Shown here: positions 1 to 8,201 of the stretch, one piece after another | Position numbering within the stretch: the stretch's first letter is position 1 | Layout: every line of letters starts with the position of its first letter | Assembly: GCA_964572955.1 (NCBI GenBank) | Contig: CAZNGY010000029.1 | Span: forward strand, 1 to 25,728 | Origin: UBA3775 sp964572955 | GTDB taxonomy: Bacteria > Bacillota > Clostridia > Lachnospirales > Lachnospiraceae | Reading direction: 5' to 3' | DNA length: 25,728 bases | Position numbers and translations under genes: made by a program | Notes under the pieces: generated by a model | Told to the model about the DNA's origin: nothing | Seen by the model: the letters and a program-made list of their open reading frames with translations, nothing else | Database searches by the model: none

Positions 1-53
1 GCAGCCAATACAACTGCTACGCTTAAAAAGTCTAACTTTTGGGGGTCACTTCA
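1..53 (+). mobile_element. Right end of an IS3-family insertion sequence (partial)
   Basis: In frame 3 the first bases read S-Q-Y-N-C-Y-A-stop (bases 3-26), which resembles the SPxQYR/N-type C-terminus of IS3-family OrfB transposases. Right after the stop comes AAAAGTCTAACTTTTGGGGG followed by TCACTTCA. Read inward this is TGAAGTGACCCCC-AAAAGTTAGAC, in the style of IS150-group terminal inverted repeats. The rest of the element lies outside the window, so neither the other end nor a target duplication can be checked. The call rests on remembered end sequences and a seven-residue tail. Confidence 0.5.
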
Positions 54-81
54 TTAATCAATCATATTCGGAATGCTTTTT

Positions 82-342
82 TCAGCTGACCTTAATTGTA
101 TAATTTCTGTTGTTTGCCGCCAAATCCCTGAAGAGCAGCATCAATGCATCTCCATATCCTATAGCAATTTTCTCTTTGTTTTCTACAATTATCTCTACAG
201 GATCTGCTTCTTTTAAAAGAATGTTATATAACGAATCCAGATTTCTTGTATAGTAATACGGAAGGGAAAATTTTTCAACAAGCGTATCGTGCATCTTTTC
301 CCTGGTCTGCATCTCTTTTCCGTCAAGTATAATTTCACGCAT
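82..342 (-). CDS. Barstar-family ribonuclease inhibitor
   Basis: This predicted cytoplasmic protein of 86 residues matches barstar in length (about 90) and pattern: an N-terminal IILDGKEM strand, the LPYYYTRNLDSLYNIL helix region, and a C-terminal FRDLAANNRNYTIKVS segment. Barstar inhibits barnase-type secreted RNases through Tyr29, Asp35, Asp39 and Glu76. By eye the Tyr and Asp35 are kept (YY, NLD), the Asp39 position is Asn, and the Glu76 position is Asp. I chose the ATG at 342 because GGGAG lies seven bases upstream; an ATG 12 codons further upstream has no such site and would extend the protein beyond family length. The gene is 42 bases downstream of engB on the same strand, so it is probably the last gene of that operon. 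No barnase-like gene is visible here. The family call is solid; the RNase partner is unknown. Confidence 0.85.
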   Translation of the reverse strand: MREIILDGKEMQTREKMHDTLVEKFSLPYYYTRNLDSLYNILLKEADPVEIIVENKEKIAIGYGDALMLLFRDLAANNRNYTIKVS

Positions 343-384
343 ATTTTTTCTCCCACACATAAGATATGTATTCAGCATCTCATA

Positions 385-978
385 CTATTCAACCGTCTTT
401 GTCTGTTCGTCAATAAGATTCCAGATTTCATCAAATCCCTGCTTTGTAACCGAAGAAAAAGGAATAATTGTTGTGTCACTTCCGCACCCCAATCCCTGTC
501 TGATTAATTTAACCTGCTTATCCTTCTGACTTCTGTTAATCTTATCAAGTTTTGTTGCAATTATTACCGGTTTAAAGCCATTATATACAATCCATTCATA
601 CATATTTTTGTCATTTGCAGATGGTTCATGCCTGATATCAATCAAAAGAAATACCATTTTAAGCTGGGAAGATGTTCTCAAATACTTTTCAATCATCTTT
701 CCCCATTTAGCCTTAATCTCCTGTGAAACCTTAGCGTATCCATAGCCCGGAAGATCCACAAAATAAACACTGTCATTTAAATGGTAGAAGTTTATAGTCT
801 GGGTCTTGCCCGGCTGAGAAGATGTTCTCGCCAGTGATTTTCTTTTAATCAATGCATTAATAAGCGAGGATTTACCGACATTGGATTTGCCGGAAAAAGC
901 AAACTCCGGCTGGATATTTTTTGGAAGAACGCTTGTAATTCCGCAGACCGTTTCCAACTCAGCCTTTGTTACATTCAT
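385..978 (-). CDS. engB: Ribosome biogenesis GTPase EngB (YsxC/YihA)
   Basis: This GTP-binding protein of the TrmE-Era-EngA-YihA class is needed for late assembly of the large ribosomal subunit. Its 197 residues are the usual length. The G motifs are visible in order: G1 GKSNVGKSS (residues 30-38), an RTSSQPGKTQTINFY switch region (51-65), G3 DLPGYG (75-80), G4 TKLDK (142-146) and a Ser-Ser G5 near residue 175. The ATG at 978 is preceded by GGAGGTAGAGT, an ideal ribosome site. It lies 52 bases after clpX with no terminator between them, so it is probably cotranscribed with tig-clpP-clpX. In many Clostridia and Bacilli a lon gene sits between clpX and engB; here there is no room for one. Confidence 0.97.
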   Translation of the reverse strand: MNVTKAELETVCGITSVLPKNIQPEFAFSGKSNVGKSSLINALIKRKSLARTSSQPGKTQTINFYHLNDSVYFVDLPGYGYAKVSQEIKAKWGKMIEKYLRTSSQLKMVFLLIDIRHEPSANDKNMYEWIVYNGFKPVIIATKLDKINRSQKDKQVKLIRQGLGCGSDTTIIPFSSVTKQGFDEIWNLIDEQTKTVE

Positions 979-1030
979 ACTCTACCTCCATTGCACATTC
1001 TACATAAAAAACTTCCTTGTATTTTCACTG

Positions 1031-2287
1031 TCAATTGTTTCTTATCACGTCCGGTTTTGCTTCACCTTTTGCAGCTTCCTCTGTAACGATGCATCTTACT
1101 GCCGATTCATCTGACGGAAGTTCATACATCACATCCATCATTATACCCTCTATAATAGAGCGCAATCCACGGGCACCTGTATTTCTTTCTTCAGAAAGGC
1201 GTGCTATTGCTTTTAAAGCATCCTCCGTAAATTCAAGTTCAACTCCGTCAAGAGACATGAGTGCTGCATATTGTCTAATCAATGCATTCTTAGGCTCACA
1301 AAGTATTCTTATAAGATCTTCTTCCGTCAGTCTGTCAAGTGCAACAGTTACCGGAATACGACCAATAAACTCCGGTATCAGTCCAAACTTAACAAGATCA
1401 TGAGGCATTGTCTTCCTGAAAAGATCCCCGATATTTTCATCCGTCTTGCCACCTATCTCTGCGTTAAATCCAATTGATTTCTGTCCTATTCTGCCTTCAA
1501 TAATTTTATCAAGACCATCAAAGGCTCCGCCGCATATAAACAATATATTCGATGTGTTTATATGATACATTTCCGCATTAGGATGCTTTCTTCCACCCTG
1601 CGGAGGAACACTCGCTTCAGTTCCTTCCAATATCTTAAGAAGACTCTGCTGAACGCCCTCTCCCGAAACATCACGTGTAATCGAAACATTTTCAGACTTT
1701 CTGGTTATCTTGTCAATCTCATCAATATAAACAATTCCATGTTCCGCACGTTCAATATCGTAATCAGCTGCCTGAATGAGTTTAAGAAGAATGTTTTCAA
1801 CATCTTCACCAACATACCCTGCTTCAGTAAGAGTTGTAGCATCCGCAATTGCAAAAGGTACATTAATTATCTTTGCCAGGGTTTGTGCAAGATATGTTTT
1901 TCCGGAGCCGGTAGGTCCTATCAGAAGGACGTTACTTTTCTGAAGTTCCACATCCAATTTATCACCTGACAAGACCCTCTTGTAATGATTATACACCGCG
2001 ACACTAAGAGCTTTCTTAGCTTCATCCTGTCCGATTACATACTGGTCAAGAAAAGACTTCATTTCTCTTGGTTTAACAAGATTAATTTCTGAATCCGTCT
2101 CCTTTGAAACTTCCTGTTCATCATCAGCAATATCATATTCTTCATCCGAAATAATTTCCATGCACAAACGAACACATTCATCACAGATAAAAATTTCATC
2201 AGGTCCCTGAATAAGTTTTTCTACAGAATTTTTTGTTTTTCCGCAAAAAGAGCATCTTTTGTCTCTGTAACCGCTATTTTTTGCCAC
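1031..2287 (-). CDS. clpX: ATP-dependent Clp protease ATP-binding subunit ClpX
   Basis: ClpX is the hexameric AAA+ unfoldase that recognises, unfolds and feeds substrates into ClpP in the cytoplasm. The 418-residue protein is full length. It has a four-cysteine zinc-binding domain (C12, C15, C34, C37), Walker A GPTGSGKT (124-131), Walker B IVYIDEIDK, a GGRKHP pore-2 loop, the IGF loop that docks on ClpP (within IGQKSIGFNAE), and the sensor-2 GARGLRSIIEGIM near the C-terminus. The start is a GTG at 2287, preceded by AAGGAGATTTATT. clpP ends 21 bases upstream, so the two are cotranscribed and made together. The C-terminal tail after sensor 2 is ordinary. Nothing is missing. Confidence 0.98.
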   Translation of the reverse strand: MAKNSGYRDKRCSFCGKTKNSVEKLIQGPDEIFICDECVRLCMEIISDEEYDIADDEQEVSKETDSEINLVKPREMKSFLDQYVIGQDEAKKALSVAVYNHYKRVLSGDKLDVELQKSNVLLIGPTGSGKTYLAQTLAKIINVPFAIADATTLTEAGYVGEDVENILLKLIQAADYDIERAEHGIVYIDEIDKITRKSENVSITRDVSGEGVQQSLLKILEGTEASVPPQGGRKHPNAEMYHINTSNILFICGGAFDGLDKIIEGRIGQKSIGFNAEIGGKTDENIGDLFRKTMPHDLVKFGLIPEFIGRIPVTVALDRLTEEDLIRILCEPKNALIRQYAALMSLDGVELEFTEDALKAIARLSEERNTGARGLRSIIEGIMMDVMYELPSDESAVRCIVTEEAAKGEAKPDVIRNN

Positions 2288-2308
2288 AATAAATCTCCTT
2301 AATAAAAG

Positions 2309-2890
2309 TTATCTGCTTACGATCACCTCATCAACCAAGCCATAAAGCTTCGCTTCTTCAGCGTCAAGCCAGTTATCACGCTCAGTATCAAGACAAACCT
2401 GCTCATATGACTTACCTGTATTTTCAGCAAGAATTCTGTTAAGTTTTTCTCTTGTCTTGAGTATGTGTCTTGCATTTATTTCGATTTCAGTTGCCTGTCC
2501 CTGAGCACCGCCTGATGGCTGATGAATCATTATTTCCGAATTAGGCAAAGCATATCTTTTTCCTTTTGTTCCGCCTGCAAGCAGAAAAGCACCCATACTT
2601 GCTGCCATTCCAACGCAAATTGTTGATACATCACACTTAATATATTTCATTGTATCATAGATTCCCATTCCGGCAGTAACAGAGCCACCGGGACTGTTTA
2701 TATAAAGACAAATATCTTTCTGAGGATCCTCTGATTCAAGGAATAAAAGCTGTGCAATAATAACACTTGCACTTGCATCATTAACTTCCTGATCCAAAAA
2801 GATGATTCTGTCCTTAAGAAGTCTTGAATAAATATCATAGGAGCGTTCACCCCTTGAAGTCTGTTCTATAACATATGGTACTAAACTCAT
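2309..2890 (-). CDS. clpP: ATP-dependent Clp protease proteolytic subunit ClpP
   Basis: This is the serine peptidase that forms the 14-subunit degradation chamber used by ClpX (and ClpA/C-type unfoldases). The 193 residues are standard length. The catalytic triad is visible as S98 (in GMAASMG), H123 (in MIHQP) and D172 (in TERDNW). The N-terminal LVPYVIEQTSRGERSYDIYSRLLKDRI and the INSPGGSV handle region match the housekeeping ClpP1 type. The ATG at 2890 follows CAGGAGGACGGAC. The gene lies between tig and clpX, the usual arrangement, with a strong hairpin in the 78-base gap to tig that may set its level relative to trigger factor. Confidence 0.98.
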   Translation of the reverse strand: MSLVPYVIEQTSRGERSYDIYSRLLKDRIIFLDQEVNDASASVIIAQLLFLESEDPQKDICLYINSPGGSVTAGMGIYDTMKYIKCDVSTICVGMAASMGAFLLAGGTKGKRYALPNSEIMIHQPSGGAQGQATEIEINARHILKTREKLNRILAENTGKSYEQVCLDTERDNWLDAEEAKLYGLVDEVIVSR

Positions 2891-2923
2891 GTCCGTCCTC
2901 CTGTCAAAATTCTTTTTTAGATA

Positions 2924-2956
2924 AAGATAGAGCCCTTATATAAAAGGCTCTATCTT
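2924..2956 (-). other. Perfect 11-bp hairpin between tig and clpP
   Basis: AAGATAGAGCC (2924-2934) and GGCTCTATCTT (2946-2956) form a perfect 11-bp stem with an 11-base loop in the tig-clpP gap. On the minus (coding) strand it is followed by TATCTAAAAAAG rather than a T run, so it is not a standard intrinsic terminator. It could be a weak attenuator, an RNase processing site or a 3'-end stabiliser that uncouples tig from clpPX. Confidence 0.6.
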
Positions 2957-2968
2957 ATCTCAAAGTTA

Positions 2969-4252
2969 TTATTTCTCTACTGCACTGTCTGTGATAAGCT
3001 TAGCTGCCTTCTTAACACAAATGTCCATTTTAATTGTTTCACTCTGTGATCCAAGAACTTCCTTAACCTTATCAACTTCCATATTATACTGCTTAGCCAT
3101 TGCTTCAAATTCTTCATTGAGATCCTCATCAGTAGCCTCAATATTCTTATCCTTTACAATCGCTTCAAGAGTAAGTCTTGTTCTGATTCTGTTGATAGCC
3201 TGTGGCTCCATTGAATCAATAAACTTCTTGTTGTCGATTCCGGTGAACTGGAAGTACTGTTCAATTGAAAGTCCCTGTGACTGAAGTCTGTAAGCAAAAT
3301 CCTGTGCCATCTGTTCCTTCTGGGACTCAATCATTGGCTGCGGAATATCAATTGTTGCATTTTCAGCAGCTTTATTAACAGCTTCTTCTTCCTTCTTGTT
3401 AGCCGCTGCCTTTTCCTTTGTCTCTGTGAGTTTCTTTCTGATTTCTTCTTTGTACTCAGCAAGTGTGTCACACTCAGATACTTCAGATGCAAACTCATCG
3501 CTTGCTTCCTCAACTACCTTTTCGGTAATTGATTTAACAGTCACCTTAAACACTGCTGCTTTACCTGCAAGCTCTTCTGCCTGGTATTCTTCAGGGAAAG
3601 TAACATTAACATCAAATTCCTCATTGATATTCTTTCCGATAATCTGCTCCTCAAATCCAGGAATAAATGCTCCCGAACCGATTGTAAGAGGATAATCCGT
3701 TCCCTTTCCTCCGTCAAAAGCAACACCATCAACAAATCCCTCAAAATCAATTACTGTTGAATCTCCGTCTTTAACTGCTCTGTCAGTCACTTCAACAGTC
3801 TTTGCATTCTGCTCAAGAACCTTCTTGATTTCGTTATCAACATCTTCATCAGTTACGGTTACATCTGTTTTTTCAACTTCGATACCTTCATACTGTCCAA
3901 GCGTTACTTCAGGCTTTACTGCTACTGTTGCTGTAAAAATAAAAGCTTCACCCTTCTTAATCTGTGTAACATCAATTTCTGGTCTGCTTACTATTTCAAG
4001 ACCTGATTCCTCAGCTGCCTTATCGTATGCTTCTGGAATAATTGCATTAGCCGCATCCTCATAAAACATTTCAGGACCATACATTTTCTCAATCATTGCA
4101 AGCGGAGCTTTTCCTTTACGGAATCCCGGAATGTTGATCTTGTTCTTGTTTTTCTGATATGCTTTTACAATTGCAGCCTGAAAATCTTCAGCAGGACATT
4201 CAATTGTAATCTTTGCCATATTCTTTTCTAAATTTTCTACAGTATAACTCAT
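2969..4252 (-). CDS. tig: Trigger factor, ribosome-associated chaperone/prolyl isomerase
   Basis: Trigger factor binds near the nascent-chain exit tunnel and folds newly made proteins. The 427 residues cover all three domains: an N-terminal ribosome-binding domain with the signature GFRKGKAP (43-50), an FKBP-type prolyl isomerase domain around residues 155-245 (DGDSTVIDFEGFVDG, then an IIGKNINEEF segment), and a helical C-terminal chaperone arm rich in Glu and Lys up to SAVEK. The ATG at 4252 is preceded by CCAGGAGGAACACAA. It is the first gene of the tig-clpP-clpX-engB-barstar cluster and has its own promoter about 190 bases upstream. Full length, with nothing odd in the sequence. Confidence 0.98.
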   Translation of the reverse strand: MSYTVENLEKNMAKITIECPAEDFQAAIVKAYQKNKNKINIPGFRKGKAPLAMIEKMYGPEMFYEDAANAIIPEAYDKAAEESGLEIVSRPEIDVTQIKKGEAFIFTATVAVKPEVTLGQYEGIEVEKTDVTVTDEDVDNEIKKVLEQNAKTVEVTDRAVKDGDSTVIDFEGFVDGVAFDGGKGTDYPLTIGSGAFIPGFEEQIIGKNINEEFDVNVTFPEEYQAEELAGKAAVFKVTVKSITEKVVEEASDEFASEVSECDTLAEYKEEIRKKLTETKEKAAANKKEEEAVNKAAENATIDIPQPMIESQKEQMAQDFAYRLQSQGLSIEQYFQFTGIDNKKFIDSMEPQAINRIRTRLTLEAIVKDKNIEATDEDLNEEFEAMAKQYNMEVDKVKEVLGSQSETIKMDICVKKAAKLITDSAVEK

Positions 4253-4443
4253 TTGTGTTCCTCCTGGAAAAAGTTTTTTTCGTAGTTATGCGGTATCTCC
4301 GCTTTTATTTCACACCATGCACATCATAGCCAAAACATTCCCGCAGTTCCATGCCGGCATACATATTTCGACCACACATACAAGGTTTCTCGCAGATAAT
4401 CATCTCTCTGCATATTCGTATAAATATAACTCAACAGTATGAT

Positions 4444-4449
4444 ATTATA
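4444..4449 (-). promoter_or_regulatory. Extended -10 promoter for tig operon
   Basis: On the minus strand the sequence reads TGTTATAAT, a perfect TATAAT with the TGn extension; the -35 region is poor, as is common for extended -10 promoters. It predicts a leader of about 185 bases before tig. In the rest of the 4253-4639 gap I see only this promoter, T-rich direct repeats near 4495-4535 and the spore-gene terminator. I looked for CIRCE and CtsR-type (GGTCAAA) heat-shock operators and saw none. Confidence 0.55.
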
Positions 4450-4551
4450 ACACAAGTCATTTAATAAATCTACAACAAATTTTCAGCTTTTTGCGTGGTT
4501 TTTACCCGTTTTTTAAGGTTTTTACTGTTTTTCAGTTGCCCTTTCCCAAAA

Positions 4552-4589
4552 TACAAAAAGAAACGGCTGAATTTAATTTCAACCGTTTC
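4552..4589 (-). terminator. Intrinsic terminator of the spore protein gene
   Basis: On the minus strand GAAACGGTTGAA (4589-4578) pairs with TTCAGCCGTTTC (4571-4560), a 12-bp stem with one G-T pair and a six-base loop, followed directly by TTTTTGTATTTT. It is 50 bases past the stop of the SASP gene. Confidence 0.88.
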
Positions 4590-4639
4590 CTAATTCGTAT
4601 TATCCGATTTACAACATCTAATACTTTTTTTGAATCAAC

Positions 4640-4837
4640 TTATTTGGACATTGATTCTTCCTGCTTTTTAATCATCTGACGAACCATTTCACCACCGATC
4701 GAACCACTCTGAGCAGCTGTAAGATCACCGTTGTAACCATTCTTTAAAGGTACACCAAGTGATGATGCAACTTCCATCTTAAAACGATTCATGGCTTCTT
4801 TCGCCTGTGGTACGCTTGACTTGTTACTGTTTGTCAT
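4640..4837 (-). CDS. Small acid-soluble spore protein, alpha/beta type
   Basis: These 65-residue proteins coat DNA in the forespore, protecting it from UV and heat, and are degraded by the protease GPR at germination. The two family signatures are present: KMEVASSLGVPL (residues 20-31), which contains the GPR cleavage region in a variant form (Met-Glu-Val-Ala instead of the more usual Phe/Ile-Glu-Ile/Val-Ala), and the C-terminal LTAAQSGSIGGEMVRQMIKKQEE DNA-binding segment. The ATG at 4837 follows TTGGAGGCAATAGACT. It is a single gene with its own terminator, independent of tig. It indicates descent from a spore-forming lineage. A sigma-G/F promoter is expected upstream, but I could not find a convincing match in 4838-4928. 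Confidence 0.96.
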   Translation of the reverse strand: MTNSNKSSVPQAKEAMNRFKMEVASSLGVPLKNGYNGDLTAAQSGSIGGEMVRQMIKKQEESMSK

Positions 4838-4928
4838 AGTCTATTGCCTCCAATACATTTTTCCGGCTGTTTTCCGGTAATACTATTGTACCCTGAAGGC
4901 TTTATATTATTTTGCCATTTTTAGCCAA

Positions 4929-7900
4929 TTAGTTTTTCGTATCCGATGATATTTTATTAATTTCTGAAGCAAAATCATCAGCATCGAGGGGCTTGTTTGA
5001 TCTTGTATCAACTTGGATTTCATCTAAACGGCTGATTCCCGGATTTTCTTCAAGAAGTTTAACCGACGCACGGTCTTTCATGCTGTTCAGAGCAAACTTC
5101 GTCATATAAGAATCCAGAGAAATCACAAATCCCATTGTCTGAAGTTCCTGTAAAATGGATACAACCCTGTAGAAATTGCTCTCATTTACGCCTTCCGGAA
5201 TAATGAACTCTATTAGACTCGCAGGTACCGGATACTTCTCAAGTATCTGCTTTGTTCTGTTCATAAATTCAGGACTGAACATATACTGCCATGAACATGA
5301 AAGTGAAATAACCGGTGGTTTTATATCTCTTTCTATCCACTCATAAAGAAGTTTGAACGTTTCCTCATGCGTATATGCGTCAAGTTTCTGAATAAATCCG
5401 TCTTCTTCCATTATTTCCTTAAAGGCATCTCTTTCAATAACCTGGCCTTCTTTTGTTACCCATCTTACCACAACATCTGCAGTGGTAATGTCTCCGTCAT
5501 CATTACGCTGCGGCTGGAAGAAAACACGAAATTCCCTGTTTTCAAGAGCTTTCTTCATATTGGTTCGTACGAAACTCTCGAAGGTTGCTCCCTGATTCAT
5601 GAAATCACTATAGAACACAACATTGATACTTCTTCTGTCCGTTCTGCTTTCAATACTTCTTCTTGCAGTATTTGCATATTCAACCATTTCAGGAATTGAC
5701 GTTCCGTGACCGTTCATCCTGTATACACCGGCCCATACATCAAGTTTAACATCCGGATACATTCTGTTAACCGCATGAACTGCCTGCTGAAGAATCATTT
5801 CTATTCTGGCTTCAAGTCTATCCTTATCATCATAATCAAGGAACATCACAAAAGTTGCTCCCGTAACTCTGGCAAGATACTCTTCTTTCTTAAGTTCTTC
5901 ATTAACCGCTGATGCAAAAAGAACCAGCACTTCGTCACATACCGAATAACCCCATAAATCATTAATCGAATTAAATTCGGGAATATTGAAGTATACAAAT
6001 ACATTTTGCGGTTTTCTCATCAACGATATTCTGGACTCAACAATCTTCTCAAACTTATCAACTGTATACTGACCGGTAAGAACGTCTTTTGATTTCATAC
6101 GCTCAACAAAAGCTGATACATCAGTCCAGCAGATAAAGTTGTATTCCTGTTCCCCATGTTTTACAGCCGTTGCCGTTGAAGTAAACCATTTCTGATTTTT
6201 CTCAAAGTAGCTTTCCATTGCACATCTGTCAATGCCATCTTCTAAACCGGAAAGAGGACAGTTTCTGCAAGGCGTCTTTCTTCCCATTATGGTTCTGTAA
6301 CAGATCATATTGTCTTCTTCGGCAAAATACTGCTTACCATTTGCATCACCGATGAATTTAAGTCTGTACGAATCCTTCTCTACTGCATAAGTTGTAACAA
6401 GCTGATTATTCATTACATCCCTTGAATACTCAATTTCTCCCTTGAGCATTACTTTGTTGCGGATTCTGTCCATATAAATTCCCAGAAGTTTTGATACATT
6501 AATAAGGAACTCCTGTTCCTCTTTTGTCCAACTCGAACCAACCGGTCTTTCAAAACTTATGCATGTTACCGAATTTACATCTTCACTTATTTTGTACTGC
6601 ATAAGTGAGGATGCCGTGAATACACTTGTAAGTTCATCAGGAACCTCAAAATCAAGCCTTGATGAATTTTCACAAATAAAAAGTGCATCATTTGAAAATC
6701 TTGTATAAAGTTTTTCCCACTGTGCATCCACAATTCTCTCATAAACTCTCATGTAAGGAATAGGCTTTTCATTCCAAAAATATTTAACCTCACATACATT
6801 TCCCCTTTTATCGAAATTATATGTGTAAATTCTTGTGAATCTGTAATATTTTCCAAGTTCGGCAAAAACGGTTGTGATTGCTTTCGGATCATCCGCATCA
6901 CTGGCAAGCATCCCCATCACACGATCAACATAATACTTCTCAACTTTTCCGAATTCGGCATTTTTCTGTTCCCTTATAAGTTTTTCAGCTTCGTTGATTG
7001 GTGTTCCCTCTGCTTCATGTTCTACCACATGAGGCTTGTTTGCAAGCGTTGTTGCATAAAATTCACATACTTTGTCTTTATTATTTTTTGCAGACTGCAA
7101 TGCTATTGATGCCTTTTTGTACAGAGTTGTAAAGTCTTTTCCGTCATTAGGGAATATTGAAATACCTATACTTACTTTAAGTTCATGTTCCCTCTTAAAT
7201 TTAAGCATGGATGCCATTTGTATAATGTTTTTTGATATCTCAATTAATGCTTTTGCATTTTTTATTCCCTTTTTAAATACTGCAAAAGAATCACCCTCTA
7301 ATCTTGAAAGTGAATCACCCTGTTTAAAAATTTCTGTCAGACCATTACCGAAAGCTTCAAGAACGTACTCTCCGTAAGCTTCACCCCAAGTTGTTGTTAT
7401 TGCCTTAAAGTTGTTGATATCTATAAGAAGAAAAGCATGTCTTTCCTTATTTTCCGTTTTGGCAAAAGAACTGCTTATCTGGGAAACAAACGCTTCCCTC
7501 GTAAGCAGACCGGTTATACTGTCAGATTCAGCCTGCTTAATAACAACCGTCTCCGCAGTCTTATCCTTATCAATATCTACTGTACGACCGATTGCTTTAA
7601 TTGCTTCTCCCGATGCATCCTTAACCGTATATCCTTCAAAACGAAGCCACTTATACTTATCATTTTCAGCAGACATACGAATCTCGTATGAAAAAGTTTC
7701 CTCTCCGTTATCCATACTGTCCACATATTTATCGAAAACCTCAATATCTTGAGAATATACGTATCCGCTTTCCTTCACAGTTTCACGATAATTTTCAATA
7801 ACATTTCCGGTTTCTCCATCAAGACCTTTGCCTTCAATAAACTTTTTCTCTTTAATATCGTACTCCCAAAGTCCGCAATTAAGAAGTTCCTTAACAAAGT

Positions 7901-7982
7901 CATACTTTTCTTTTTCCAGCTGAAGCTGTTTTTCCAATTCCGCAATTCTTGCAGGATCGAATCGTTTATTTTTTTGTTCCAT
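4929..7982 (-). CDS. Multidomain PAS-GGDEF-GAF-like-GGDEF-EAL protein, all catalytic motifs degenerate
   Basis: This 1017-residue soluble protein has an N-terminal coiled coil (8-30), a PAS domain (about 33-150), a first GGDEF domain (153-310), a GAF-like domain (about 345-505), a PAS-like segment with clustered cysteines C561, C572, C575 and C587 (510-625), a second GGDEF-like domain (630-785) and an EAL domain (797-1000). GGDEF makes c-di-GMP and EAL hydrolyses it. Here the GGDEF motif reads RLEGDSF (227-233) and RVTGATF (705-711). EAL reads ADVVVRW (835-841); the metal-binding Asn of LSVN is absent (ISLSCS), and the DDFG element reads LDSYMT. I infer a catalytically inactive sensor, receptor or scaffold; the first GGDEF might keep weak activity. 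No membrane segments are visible. The start follows GGGGTGATGAA. The gene stands alone behind a long structured leader. Confidence 0.9.
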   Translation of the reverse strand: MEQKNKRFDPARIAELEKQLQLEKEKYDFVKELLNCGLWEYDIKEKKFIEGKGLDGETGNVIENYRETVKESGYVYSQDIEVFDKYVDSMDNGEETFSYEIRMSAENDKYKWLRFEGYTVKDASGEAIKAIGRTVDIDKDKTAETVVIKQAESDSITGLLTREAFVSQISSSFAKTENKERHAFLLIDINNFKAITTTWGEAYGEYVLEAFGNGLTEIFKQGDSLSRLEGDSFAVFKKGIKNAKALIEISKNIIQMASMLKFKREHELKVSIGISIFPNDGKDFTTLYKKASIALQSAKNNKDKVCEFYATTLANKPHVVEHEAEGTPINEAEKLIREQKNAEFGKVEKYYVDRVMGMLASDADDPKAITTVFAELGKYYRFTRIYTYNFDKRGNVCEVKYFWNEKPIPYMRVYERIVDAQWEKLYTRFSNDALFICENSSRLDFEVPDELTSVFTASSLMQYKISEDVNSVTCISFERPVGSSWTKEEQEFLINVSKLLGIYMDRIRNKVMLKGEIEYSRDVMNNQLVTTYAVEKDSYRLKFIGDANGKQYFAEEDNMICYRTIMGRKTPCRNCPLSGLEDGIDRCAMESYFEKNQKWFTSTATAVKHGEQEYNFICWTDVSAFVERMKSKDVLTGQYTVDKFEKIVESRISLMRKPQNVFVYFNIPEFNSINDLWGYSVCDEVLVLFASAVNEELKKEEYLARVTGATFVMFLDYDDKDRLEARIEMILQQAVHAVNRMYPDVKLDVWAGVYRMNGHGTSIPEMVEYANTARRSIESRTDRRSINVVFYSDFMNQGATFESFVRTNMKKALENREFRVFFQPQRNDDGDITTADVVVRWVTKEGQVIERDAFKEIMEEDGFIQKLDAYTHEETFKLLYEWIERDIKPPVISLSCSWQYMFSPEFMNRTKQILEKYPVPASLIEFIIPEGVNESNFYRVVSILQELQTMGFVISLDSYMTKFALNSMKDRASVKLLEENPGISRLDEIQVDTRSNKPLDADDFASEINKISSDTKN

Positions 7983-8012
7983 TTCATCACCCCATATAAA
8001 ATCATACTCAAA

Positions 8013-8090
8013 ACCCTTAATCAGAGCCTCGCTTGCGGGTCCCGGTACATGATTCGGATCAGCTACGCTGACATAATTTCAATCCGGGTC
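8013..8090 (-). ncRNA. Candidate structured 5' leader of the GGDEF/EAL gene
   Basis: The 329 bases between the two divergent genes hold no coding region. On the minus strand a nested fold is possible: CCCGG (8088-8084) with CCGGG (8045-8041); inside it GATT/AATC (overlapping at 8084; 8054-8051); and inside that GTCAGC (8072-8067) with GCTGAT (8063-8058) around a GTA loop, leaving purine-rich internal loops including GAAATTAT. A second arm pairs ACCC (8040-8037) with GGGT (8016-8013) and encloses GCAAGCGAGGCTC. It ends about 30 bases before the start codon. I could not match it to a known riboswitch class. Confidence 0.35.
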
Positions 8091-8201
8091 ATTGCACATC
8101 CTCACGGAACGTATATCATACGCAAATCATCTCCGCCCGTGATTCAGAGAAGTATTATCTGCCTCACACACTATCAACCCACATCTGATATACCAATACA
8201 A

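Noticed and set aside
4253..4500. CIRCE or CtsR heat-shock operator upstream of tig
   Set aside because: No TTAGCACTC-N9-GAGTGCTAA or GGTCAAA direct repeat is visible.
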